Assembly (NCBI GenBank): GCA_008477525.1
Contig: SPDT01000007.1
Coordinates: 4,650,001-4,714,000, forward strand
Direction: 5' to 3'
Source: Hypomyces perniciosus
Lineage: Eukaryota; Ascomycota; Sordariomycetes; Hypocreales; Hypocreaceae
Length of the DNA: 64,000 bases
Positions 1 through 9,911 of the stretch are shown piece by piece. The translations under genes were made by a program, and so were the position numbers. Under the pieces are notes generated by a model. That model ran no database searches and was not told where the DNA came from. It worked only from the letters and a program-made list of their open reading frames with translations. The first letter of the stretch is position 1, and each line of letters starts with the position of its first letter.

Positions 1-32
1 ATTTCGACGTGTTCATGCGCTGCACCTGCTCA

Positions 33-950
33 TCATAGCTTGGACTTGGACTTACTGACATCCACTGGCGTCCACCAAGGATATCCTATCGGGGCATCCC
101 CATTTATCGTGCTCTTGAAATCGGCTTGCCTTTTTTCCATGAAGCTGCCAATACCTTCCTGGGCATCCGGCCCCATCATAAGCTGGTGAAACATCTTGCT
201 CTCCAATAGATGGGCCTCCTCTGGCGAGGCCGGAGTCCGGTAGAGCTGGTCCTTCATTATTGCGGTGGAAACCATGCTGACGTTGCGGGCAACTTCCTCG
301 GCAATCCGGAGAGCTGTGGGAACAACCTCCTCTGGAGCCACAACCTCGCTGAATAAGTTGTCCAGAAGCTTGTGAGAAGCGGGATACACGGCGCCGGTAG
401 TCACCAAGTGGAGCGCCTTGCTTGTGCCGATAAGTCGCGGGAGGAAAAAGCTGCTACACGCCTCCAAGCAGAATCCTCTGCGGCCAAATACGAAGCCGAC
501 TTTGGCGTCCCTGCTCGCGATGCGGATATTGGCAGGCAGGGTCATGGTCATGCCGATACCGACGGCGTTGCCGTTTATGGCAACGATGGTGGGCTTGGAG
601 CAGCGGTAGATGGCAAGGCTGACTTTGCCGCCTTGGTCGCGGTGGTGCTCGAAGTTGGTGGCGAAGCTATTAGGCTGCGTGGCGTTGAAGTCCATGCCAA
701 CGCAGAAGGTCTTGTTCTTCGGGTCCGAGGAGGTCAGGACGATGCACTTCACCCTCGGGTCTGTGGAGAGGAGGTCATAGGCCGCGACGAGGGAGTTGGC
801 CATTTCCTCGGTGAAGCCATTGCGAGCTTCTGGTCGATGAAGCTTGATGAGGATAACGGGGGTAACCGAGCTTGAGGATGCTGGATGGTGGGAAAATTGG
901 AGGGTGGGAAGGGTGAAGGCGTTGTAGCTGTCGGGCAGATTGGACGCCAT
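33..950 (-). CDS. Enoyl-CoA hydratase/isomerase family protein, predicted peroxisomal
   Basis: Intronless, 305 aa. The crotonase fold is recognisable: an N-terminal substrate segment around residues 35-75 (LHRPEARNGFTEEM), the oxyanion-hole stretch near residues 118-145 (INGNAVGIGMTMTLPANIRIAS), and the following FVFGRRGFCLEACSSFFLPR segment where family members place a catalytic acidic residue. The protein ends in Ser-Lys-Leu, preceded by repeated Ser-Lys, which is a canonical PTS1 signal. Import into peroxisomes and a role in acyl-CoA hydration or isomerisation (beta-oxidation or side-chain metabolism) are therefore likely. The exact substrate cannot be read from sequence; delta3,delta2-enoyl-CoA isomerase is an alternative within the same superfamily. 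The start is the first ATG of the open frame. It is transcribed divergently from the Clr5-domain gene, with about 540 bp between them. Confidence 0.88.
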   Translation of the reverse strand: MASNLPDSYNAFTLPTLQFSHHPASSSSVTPVILIKLHRPEARNGFTEEMANSLVAAYDLLSTDPRVKCIVLTSSDPKNKTFCVGMDFNATQPNSFATNFEHHRDQGGKVSLAIYRCSKPTIVAINGNAVGIGMTMTLPANIRIASRDAKVGFVFGRRGFCLEACSSFFLPRLIGTSKALHLVTTGAVYPASHKLLDNLFSEVVAPEEVVPTALRIAEEVARNVSMVSTAIMKDQLYRTPASPEEAHLLESKMFHQLMMGPDAQEGIGSFMEKRQADFKSTINGDAPIGYPWWTPVDVSKSKSKL

Positions 951-1488
951 TTTGATTCAGATTAAGATGAGTGAAAAGTCTTCAGGTGGATGAAACATGG
1001 CCTTGAACTTGTCTTGGGGATAGGGGATCGGGTTTAATATAACAAACCAAGTTAAAAGAAGCCTGTTTGATGTTCGTCCAACGCTCTGTGTAACCCGCCA
1101 ATCACACGCAGTCAATGTTCTCCTGAACTCGTATTGCTTGTTGACAGGACGGATGATCCGGAATCATTGTTTGAAGATATGCTGAGTTCCTCCGTACCCA
1201 TGCATTGAGACGTTTCCCTGTCTCTCATAATGCTACTACTATTAGTACTAATATTGCCATCTTGCTTACTCGTACTCCGTACGGAGGAGTAGGGGATACG
1301 ATTGCTACCCCAAGACAGTGTTAATATGACAGTAAAAGCTGCATTCCACACTGTTACTGACTAAGCCGCACCCGGCTAAGTCGACACCAAGCTGCCAGGG
1401 CGCCCCAAGCCAGCCATCAACACAGCTCCACAAGCCATTCGTCAATGACCAACGACGCAGCGATGCGACCGCTGCTCCCGTCTATACC
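951..1488. other. Divergent spacer between hydratase and Clr5-domain genes
   Basis: About 540 bp without a supportable gene. It should hold the promoters of both flanking genes. One copy of the recurring motif TACTCCGTA lies at 1273-1281, followed directly by an imperfect inverted copy. Small open frames here have no family resemblance. Confidence 0.6.
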
Positions 1489-3598
1489 ATGGTATATGAC
1501 TGGGATATCCACCAGGAAACATGCTATCAGCTATACATCGAAGAGGGCAGGTCCCTCGAGGACATTATGGAACACATGAGAACCGTCCACAAATTCGCAC
1601 CCAGGTGAGTCATCAATGAACAATGAGGCAATCAGTCCATTCGTACATTCGCAGGTGTTTGCTTCCCCGTGGCCCGTAACACAATGCACTCGTCTCCTGT
1701 CTCTGGTTCGCGGTGAAGGCATAAATAGAAAAATGTCTATACGACATCGACTTACACGATGAGACAGCAAACGGGCTTTCCAGACGCAGTTCCGTCGCTG
1801 GAATTTCCCATCCAAGCACAGACCTGCATATAAGAATGACCGGCTCGTGAGTCGCATCAAGGAGCTGTGGGAAAGAAATCTCGCCCAGCGGGAGATGCTG
1901 CGCGTGCTGAATGAGGAGGATGGCTTTGATATCAAGCCGAGGGAGCTGATCAGGGTGCGAACGAGGAACCGGTGGCTTTTGCGGCTCCCCAACGGCGACA
2001 AGCCGAGGGTTGTTGATCCGGATGATGAAGTTGAATCCCTGGAAGATGGGTCTTCTGCTTTGTTAGATGAGGACCCAACCATGTCTCTGCACCATGATCC
2101 AGAAGTGTCGCTGCAGCCGTTACAGCAATCCCTTTCCGTTCCTTCGCCTGAGCATCAACATGATGTCGCAGATTTTGGCGCATTTCCAGAGAACCCTGAG
2201 AAGAAGAAACGGAAGAGGAACCGAGCCACAATAGATGCTTCAGGCTTAGTCGCCCGGTTTCCATCTGAGATGACCATTGATGAAGCGCGTCTTATTCTTG
2301 GTCTGGATCTAGCCACGTACCGCAGTCTCCGCTCAACTTTCCAACAGATTTGCCATGAAGAGGGTGTCACAAAGAAGACTATTGCAGGGCCAGATAAATG
2401 GGAAGCATCGAAAATTCGTCTCATTCATGAGATCACCGAACTTCAGGATTTGATGTGGCCGTCGAAAGATCACCCAGAGCCAAAGAAGCTGGCGCTGGAC
2501 GCCATCTGCACCGACGTTACCAAAAGGATGCGCACTCTGGAAACGCGTATGACCTTAACCGAGGCCAAAAACGCACTGGGGATCAATCCTCAGGAGTCTA
2601 GAGAGATTCGAATCGCTTTGCACAAGGTGTTGTGCAATGCTCGATTTACTTGCAAATCCGATGCCACCCCTCAGCAATGGGAGGATTTGAAACGCGGATG
2701 GGCGGAGAGATCCGAACTGATCAGAGATATTTTGGATGGTGGAGACGATGAACTGGATTCTCACCAAAAGGCCAGGGCCTTGGAGGTATTGGCGAGAGAC
2801 GTCATGAAGCGACTACGTGATGACCGTGCTCGCAAAGACCCCAAGAAGAATCAGCAACTACATGCGAGGTCAACCGAAGCTTTGGCTCATGGCAGCGAGG
2901 ATGGGAGAATTGACCAGCTGAGTCAATCACATAGCTCTCCTCTCCCAGTCACTGATCAAATGGACTTGGGCGACGCCATGACACCAAGTAACTTTGACGA
3001 CATGTCTGAGGTCTCGCCTGCTTCCCATATGACGTTTAGTCCTGCTAGCAGTGCGATGGCCTCTCACTTATCTATCTCACTTCAGTCGCAAGAGTCGAGC
3101 CTTTCGGATTCTCGGGATGCGATGTCACAGCCACCTCAAGGCCTGGGACCCTCAATACCTCCAGACATGCAATTGGACCCGCAGATGGGATCGTCACTGC
3201 TGCTTGCGGCCAGCGCCGACACCTCCTTTCTGGACCAGGCGTATGGGTCTCAACAATATGGCACTGCCGGATCCTCCACGCCGGTATTTCATCAATGCCC
3301 TCCAGTACCAGCTGCAGTGTATGCCGTGTATTTACGGCTCCATCCGTCATCAAGTTTCATGGCTACTCCAACACTGTGGATAGCAACAATAAACTCTCAC
3401 TCGCTGCAAGAACTTCGACAGGTCGCCGAGGAAAAATTCCCTGGAACTCTCTGCATGAGAGTCGAAGGTCTCGTGAAGGACCGCAACGGTGGAGAGCTGC
3501 CTCTGCCGATTGAGCAAGATCAACAGTTGGCTGCATATCTGGGGCATCTACAAGGAGCGGCGCCAACATTTAATGTCCAGCTGGTATGGAAGCCGTAG
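1489..3598 (+). CDS. Clr5-domain protein with duplicated internal helical units
   Basis: Exons 1489-1604 and 1768-3598 give 648 aa. The GT-AG intron of 163 nt splits a Ser codon. The ATG at 1489 has a good context (ccATGG) and puts WDIHQETCYQLYIEEGRSLE at the N-terminus. This is the start of a fungal Clr5 domain, which continues across the intron as KRAFQTQFRRWNFPSKHRPA. Clr5 domains occur at the N-terminus of many ascomycete proteins and are named after S. pombe Clr5, a silencing factor; DNA or chromatin association is inference. After a basic KKKRKRNR patch (possible nuclear signal), two similar blocks start at about residues 207 (MTIDEARLILGL) and 300 (MTLTEAKNALGI), each followed by a conserved W in a KW/QW context. 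A Ser/Gln-rich stretch and a conserved-looking C-terminal block (LRQVAEEKFPGTLCMRVEGL) follow. Specific function is unknown. Confidence 0.82.
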
Positions 3599-4066
3599 TA
3601 ATCTGAGTTCTTTATTAGGGAAATGTTCAAGTGAGATGGAGTTTGGTAATGGAAGGGAGGATTGGGCATTTATTTCAGTCTAGGAGCATTGCATGATTTC
3701 TTCTTCGGCCGGTCAGTGGGCACTGGCACATGTGTTACGATGGAATATGAATTTGACGACTCTTGCTTGTCTGCAGCCAAGAAGACCAAATTCTGCAGGC
3801 TGTTCATCCTTGTATTTTTTGCGATGTGAACGGAGGAGCAAGTCCGTGGTTGCGTGATATCCAGACCTGACAAGATATATATATATAAGTCCACTGACGA
3901 CGGGAAGCGGATAAATACAGCGGGGCATCGGATTGTAAACTTCCATTCAGCCCGTCTGCCCATTTCTTTACCTGAGCAAAACCAAAGCCGAAACGCTCGA
4001 AAAACGCACCCAACTCGTCGGACGAGGCGAATTCCTCGCATGCGCGCCCTAAACGGACTGGTCTAG
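3599..4066. other. Spacer between Clr5-domain and D-lactate dehydrogenase genes
   Basis: About 470 bp. It contains a short TA run near 3875-3886 and no open frame with recognisable homology. It probably combines the 3' UTR of the upstream gene with the promoter and leader of the downstream one. Confidence 0.5.
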
Positions 4067-6186
4067 ATGTGCATGGCCTTGATGTTGACTGCACGACCAA
4101 TGCTCAAGTCCGGCGCAATGGCAGCGCACCCGATGCGCCGCGGAGGAGCTCTGCAGAGCTTGGCCGCGGTAGCTCGCCCTCGAAGAATTGCTGCGGCACG
4201 ACATTACGGCACGGAGATCGAGCCGGAGAGACCAAAGCCGCTGCGACAGGGCAATGAGCAGAAGCTGGGGAGGTCGTTCCAGGGACAGGTGATGGGGAGC
4301 ATCGGGGCGAGATTGAGGAGGGAGAGGGAGCATCGAGAACAGTATGAAAAGTGGAGGGATATGACGGATCCTTCGAGGAATTGGGTGGTTACTTTCCGTG
4401 AGTTTGAATTGGGAGTTGAGGAACGGAGCTATGAGCTGTGGGACTGACGTATTCTCCCTGGTGTGTGTGTGTGCGTGCAGTCTTCTTGTCAAGTGTTGGA
4501 ATCGCATATTGGCTGGGCACTTATTGGCCGCGAGAACCGGAACCGAATTCAACATTGCCACTCTCCAAGACGAGGGCACCGTCACATAACACGAAATTGG
4601 AGAATCTGCAGGCTGCGTGGGCGGACTTTGTCAAAATCGTGGGCAAGGAGAATGTGAGCACGCAGGAGAACGATTTGGATTCTCACACCACCTCAAGTTG
4701 GTCAACACACCAGCCGAAGCCTGACGAGCGACCATTTTGCGTGGTGTATCCGAGCACGACAGAGGAGGTGTCGGAGATCATGAAGATTTGCCACAAAAGG
4801 AAAATTCCCGTCATTGGATACAGTGGAGGAACCAGCCTGGAGGGACACTTCACACAGACCAGGAAGGGTATTTCCATTGACTTTGGGAGGATGAATAATA
4901 TCATTGCATTGCATGGTGAGGATCTGGACGTGGTGGTTCAGCCTGCCGTGGGATGGGAATCCCTGAACGACTACCTCTCGGAGAAGGGACTGTTCTTCCC
5001 TCCTGATCCAGGACCGGGCGCCATGATCGGTGGCATGGTTGGAACAGGGTGCAGCGGCACGAATTCATACAGATATGGGACGATGCGTGACTGGGTTCTC
5101 AACTTGACGGTTGTGATGGCCGATGGCACTATCATCAAGACACGGCAACGACCGCGCAAGAGCTCCGCTGGCTATGACCTCACAAAGCTCTTCATCGGTT
5201 CTGAGGGAACCCTCGGTCTAGTCACGGAGGCCACCCTCAAGGTTACGGTCAAGCCAGAATCCACTAGCGTCGCAGTCTGCGCGTTCCCTACGATCCGTCA
5301 TGCGGCTACATGTGTGAGCAAGGTTGTTGGGAACGGTATTCCCGTTGCGGCGGTTGAGATCTTGGATGACAACCAGATGAAGTGCATCAATGAGTCACAG
5401 ACGACGTCTCGTTCATGGACGGAAGCGCCAACATTGTTTTTCAAATTTGCGGGCACGCCTAACGGCGTTAAGGAACAGATTGCTCAGGTCCAGGCCCTGG
5501 CGAAGCAGGCTGGTAGCAAAACCTTTGAGTTTGCGAGGAACGAGGACGAGCGTGAGGAGCTGTGGAGTGCGAGGAAGCAGGCGCTTTGGAGCACCATGGC
5601 TGTGAAGAAGGAGGGTGATAGGGTGTGGACTGGAGATGTGGCTGTTCCGATGAGCAAGCTGCCTCAGTTGATTGAGGAGACGAAGGAGGACATTCGGAGG
5701 AGTGGTCTGTTTGCGTCGATTGTGGGACATGTTGGCGATGGAAACTTTCACAGTGAGTTGGATGATTTTGTTTATGATGACTGCTGATGCTAACTTGGGC
5801 CAGCTATTCTCTTGTACAATGACGCCCAGCGGAAGAAGGCGGAGTTGGTGGTGCACAGGATGGTGAAGCGGGCGATTGAGATGGAGGGAACTGTTTCGGT
5901 GAGTTGAGCCATCTCCCTACATGTGGGCTTGATGAGATACTAATTGTACGGCAGGGCGAGCATGGCGTTGGCTTGGTCAAGAGGGATTACCTCCCGCATG
6001 AGGTTGGAGAAACGACGGTAGACGCGATGCGTCAGGTACGTGGCAGAACACAAACCATCTCCCATTAAACAATTCGGAACTAATAGAATGTAGATCAAGA
6101 AGGCGTTTGATCCTCTGTGCTTGTTAAACTGCGACAAGATAGTTCGCGTGCAAAAGCCCAAGAGGGGCGAGATTGAGGAGTGGTAA
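4067..6186 (+). CDS. D-lactate dehydrogenase (cytochrome), mitochondrial, FAD-dependent
   Basis: Five exons: 4067-4397, 4481-5752, 5804-5898, 5955-6035, 6094-6186 (623 aa). All four introns are GT-AG, 51-83 nt. The N-terminus is rich in Arg and Ala with few acids, as in mitochondrial presequences. A hydrophobic segment read across intron 1 (SSVGIAYWLGTYW, about residues 113-126) fits an inner-membrane anchor. The FAD-binding (PCMH) domain covers about residues 190-370: PVIGYSGGTSLEGH, PDPGPGAMIGGMVGTGCSGT and GSEGTLGLVTEATL are typical. The C-terminal FAD-oxidase domain has GHVGDGNFH and, across introns, GEHGVGLVKRDYL, which carry the metal and substrate histidines. It oxidises D-lactate to pyruvate and passes electrons to cytochrome c (DLD1 class). 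D-2-hydroxyglutarate dehydrogenase is a less likely alternative. The start is uncertain by a few residues because ATGs also lie at 4073 and 4082. Confidence 0.93.
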
Positions 6187-6696
6187 AGGGCATATATGAG
6201 AGATGATCTTGACGGCATAACATGACCTTCGTGAGTTGAAAAAAACGGTGTCCCTGGCAGAGTCAAGACGAAGACGCAGTCTCTTGCTGCGATTCTGTTG
6301 TACTATTTATTATAGGCCTATCTCTCCATTTCTGTGATCTCGACGGATTTGGCAGTGAAGCAATATGTGAAAGGAGTACTCCGTACTACTGCTTACATAA
6401 CACCGTTGATTCAGGTGCTCCACGTCATGCCGTCATGGGGCATCATACGCCCCGCTGGTCCCTGCGCCAGCTCCAAGCTCGTGACATGACGCTGCAGCTG
6501 GACAGCCGTTCCGTATCTCGACCGACTCTTTCAACATCACGACTGAATCTCTTGAATATCTCTGCTGCTTGAAGCGGATAGGAAATGCCTCTTTAGCAGG
6601 CCGAAGCTGCCGTTGACGATCTGTACATCTCCCCGCTATTCAACGCCCTCCCCCCCGGGCCATATTGCGCCCTTGGTATCTCTCGTCCTCCGCTCC
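6187..6696. other. Spacer between D-lactate dehydrogenase and PHAF1-like genes
   Basis: About 510 bp. One TACTCCGTA motif at 6377-6385. A pyrimidine-rich stretch around 6620-6690 precedes the next start codon, as is usual in fungal leaders. No gene seen. Confidence 0.5.
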
Positions 6697-8299
6697 ATGT
6701 CGCTCTTTACTGCACAGCTGCACCCCGGCCGGGCACTTGGGTTTTTAAGTAAGTTACTGCGAATCCAAACCGGCTTCGTAGCATTTTGGCGGAGCTGACT
6801 AGACCCGCTGTCCAGCCCTTGGCGCGTCCCTCCACGATGTCTTGACCCGAGTCAAGGCGGAGCCACAAGCGTTCCCGAAGCTCGAGGTCCTTTACTCCCG
6901 CGATCAGCCAGTCACGGAGCCGGTGTGTATAGTGCTGCCACAGAATGGCATTCGGTTACGGTTTGACGGACCGGAGCAACGGTTGCGGTTAATCGAGGTG
7001 ACCGACTTCACCAAGAGTCACATTACCTTCAAAGATCGGGACTTGTTGCGGCCGGCCAGTGCTGGGTCTCCTATGGATGGAGAGTCTTCTTCTGGACCGA
7101 CATTTAGGCACATATATCATCGACTGCTAGGGCCGACATATGCTGGGGAGTTTATTCCGCCTTCTGGATCGCAACAGGAAAACGGGATATACGTGCTGTC
7201 ATACCCCGGGGTTGCATTCAACTTCTCAATCCCCGCATCGGCGTATTCGGCGGATAAAGATGTTGTGTCGCTCCTTTCTGCGTCATCTTCTCAAGTTGCA
7301 TTATCCATGGCGATATTCAACGGCACCTCGTGGGCAGAGGCGCGGCCAAATCTTTGGACAGAAATACTTCCAAGCGTCAAGATAACATCGATGTTGCCGC
7401 GTGGGAAAGACGTCTACCCCGATGAAGTCTCGTTGGTACGACTGCATGGTGGCGGAAAGATCCAGCTGTTCCGAAAATGGACGACCAATTCCTTTTGGAT
7501 TATCCTGGGAGAGACAACACCGCAGGACCTCGTAACGGAACTTGGCCCCCCAAACGCGATCTATCGCAAGAATGACCAGAAGATGGTAATTCACAAGATG
7601 CGGGCCGCAAGCAATGCGCGGGGTCGCCCGAATCCGAAGGATCTGGGTAGGCCAGATGAGTCGACTGATACCGATCAGTCGTCCATGCACACTGGCTCTG
7701 ACGAATCTGATGACGAAGCAGCCGTCGAGGATCAGCGCGAGGGAAACTCGTCCGGGGAGTGTTTCTACAACTATTTCTACTTGGGATTCGATGTGCTCTT
7801 GTCAACACCAGCCCCCCCTTCTAACGTGCCCCCCGGCGAAACTCAAGTCCCAGATGGAGTAGGGAGTGGTATCAAAGTCCATGCCCCAGATCGACTTGTC
7901 GCAACAAAGATTGTTCTCCATGGAAACATCCCCGGCTCATACGAGTTCAACCGCCACCGCCGATGTCGATGGGAAATCAGCTACCTCGATGATCTGGCTA
8001 GTGACAGTGGCTCAGTCAACTCAGAGATGGAGTTCAAGTCCCTTGAGGGACTCATGAATAAAAAGTGGGAGGGTGCTTACCCAACAGACAAGACCCAGCC
8101 ACGACAAGGGGGTATGGTCCTGAACCGCGGCTGGGGGGATAGCCCTGGCAGCAGCTGCGAGTTCCTGGGCGGATGGGAGGAGAGTGGAGCTAGGAGACCG
8201 GAGGCAAATGGAGAGTCGACCACGACATTATATGGCTTTCCGGGTATTGTGTTTGAGGTCTTGAAGAATGATTATGTCAATACGTTGACGGTGTTTTAG
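6697..8299 (+). CDS. UPF0183 / PHAF1 (phagosome assembly factor 1) family protein
   Basis: Exons 6697-6748 and 6816-8299 (511 aa) are joined over a 67-nt GTAAGT...CAG intron. The intron restores the family's N-terminal block: PGRALGFL joined to TLGASLHDVLTRVK. In human C16orf70 (PHAF1) the matching order is a short R-S-L-G lead, FTLGMPL, then QVLYS. Further family landmarks seen here are LEVLYSRDQP, IRLRFDGPEQRLRLIEV, YPGVAFNFSIP, LGPPNAIYRKNDQKM, CFYNYFYLGFDVLLSTP and KIVLHGNIPGSYEFNRHRRC. The animal protein is reported to act with BCAS3 at autophagosome formation sites. The fungal role is not established from sequence. Insertions of low-complexity acidic/Ser residues (about 275-310) separate conserved blocks. 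The start is the only in-frame ATG of the small first exon. Confidence 0.9.
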
Positions 8300-8830
8300 A
8301 TCCAGGGGCTGGCTGGCGCATGGGCTTGCGTTGTTTGAGTAGATCCGATATTGTAATGGTTTGGGGGTTGGAATTGAGATGCTTCGTTGGGTGTATCAGG
8401 CTGTTTGGAATAGGATACCATACATAATCTGTCTCCAAGCTGGTCATGTTCGGCTAGCGAAGTTTGTAATATGAGTTTGGTTTTATCGTGAATAACTATT
8501 CACTGGAATGATGGTGTATTATTGAATTTGATGCATGCACTTTAGTCACCCTAACACAAGATAGGGGTGAAGCAGTCACCAAAGGAACCAGCACGCTGAT
8601 AAGGTGATGGATGAGCTGACCTCAGGGTAGGTCAGAATCTGGAAATAGGAGCTGAAGTCCAGATATTGTGGTATAGATGGAAATGGGCTCCTCTATGAGC
8701 TTATGGCAGGAGTATTGGCACAGTGTGAGTGCTCACCTTTCATATTGCCCTTTCCTGACTGGTCACCAAAATTCTCGTTGCTTCCGAGGCAGGCGTTCTT
8801 TTCTTATTCAGAAATAACTCTTCTTTTCAG
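8300..8830. other. Spacer after PHAF1-like gene
   Basis: About 530 bp with no convincing gene. An in-frame alternative upstream exon for the next gene could begin at the ATG at 8703 (followed by a GTGAGT donor), but I cannot show that it is used. Confidence 0.4.
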
Positions 8831-9519
8831 ATGCCTCTTACCTCGAGCTCTTGGCCGGATTGGGAACATTTGCAATATCCCTTACTGTGGAATCTTCCCT
8901 TCTCCTCTTCCTCTCACAGGGCTATCGTCAGCCAACGCTTGTTCTATCGGCTCGGTACTTCCTTCGAGTAACCTGGGAGCGACTTTCATCCACAGAAAGA
9001 CTTACTACACTCAGGGAAATAAAGTTGAGGATGAAGCCAGAGGAGGAAGACAAGTCGTGGCAGAAACTGCCACCGTTTCAGCATCCTCCCGAGGGAGGAG
9101 ATTTGCGACAGTCCCAAGTCAAGCAGTCATCCGAGTCAGTTACATCACCCTCCGGAAAGCGGAGAAGGGAGTCAGACACAGAGACGGTGTGTACTCTTCA
9201 GTGTTTGTGCACACAACGTTGCCATATTTAACAATCTATTTTCAAGCTCGTCTCTCAGCCGAGGCCTCACAGACACCCAAAGCAACCTAGAAAGCATAAG
9301 TTCCGGGGCAAGTGCTATAGTTGCGGCGAGAGAGGACACAAAGAAAACGATTGCCCCTACTATGATGACGAGGACGAGGATGAGGACGACTATTGGTGTG
9401 ATGTCGAAGGCCATAAGAGGCATTGCCCTGGTGAAGATATAGGTATAGTTTACCCTTCGTTGATCTCACTCGGATTTATCTTTGCTCTTCCCCTCAGCCT
9501 CCCCTCAAAACCCTGCTAA
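8831..9519 (+). CDS. Putative CCHC zinc-knuckle protein, gene model uncertain
   Basis: Proposed exons are 8831-8954, 8996-9186 and 9247 (or 9259) onward. The frame stays open to a TAA at 9517-9519 or splices out at GTATAG (9443). The clearest part is near 9300-9345: CYSCGERGHKENDC, a perfect CX2CX4HX4C zinc knuckle, followed by an acidic tail (YYDDEDEDEDDYW) and a second possible Cys/His cluster (CDVEGHKRHC). Upstream the chain is basic and polar (KRRRESDTE, PRPHRHPKQPRKHK). Zinc knuckles of this type bind single-stranded nucleic acid and occur both in cellular RNA-binding proteins and in retroelement Gag. No reverse transcriptase, integrase or LTR is visible nearby, so a retroelement remnant is not supported. 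The 41-nt first intron is unusually short, which makes the 5' part doubtful. Function unknown. Confidence 0.4.
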
Positions 9520-9622
9520 TTGCTCTTCTGAAACGAGCTAGATCTTGTACCTGGGATAGCATACAGGGTAAGTTGGTCTGTCGGAGAGGCGACACAGATG
9601 TATAATACTAACGCAAATGTAG

Positions 9623-9911
9623 CTCGGTGACCGCGGCATGGTTTGCGCCCTCAATACTTCGTATATGGGGCTTAGAAGGCGAGTTGCAGTACTACGAGAA
9701 TGATGATCGAGATGGAGGCAAAATCGACGTAGAGCTCATGGCGGAACTTCCCGAGGGTATTAGATACCTTGACATGGACGTGAATACTTCATTCCAGGTT
9801 GTACATTCAGTCTCTGGTGATGGCATTTGTCACATCATTTGGGACCTTGGGAAGGGAGTCACCACGATAACGGATGATGGAGACTGCAAAACAGTATTCT
9901 GTGATATGTGA
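9623..9911 (+). other. Orphan acidic reading frame, possible last exon of the zinc-knuckle gene
   Basis: An open stretch of about 95 codons (WFAPSILRIWGLEGELQYYE ... ending TDDGDCKTVFCDM) follows a good intron-like segment (GTAAGT at 9568, branch-like ACTAAC, AG at 9622). It has protein-like composition but no ATG at its beginning. The simplest splice from the upstream small exon (9542-9567) enters a different frame that stops after about 26 codons. It is either a last exon with a splice I could not resolve, or a decayed gene end. I do not recognise the sequence. Confidence 0.3.

Noticed and set aside
3670..4100. Overlapping minus-strand frames before the D-lactate dehydrogenase gene
   Set aside because: They are mutually overlapping, have no recognisable motif, and partly cover the real gene's first exon in antisense.
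9299..9350. Retrotransposon Gag origin of the zinc knuckle
   Set aside because: No LTR, reverse transcriptase, integrase or protease sequence was seen within several kilobases. The possibility is left open only as a finding to test.
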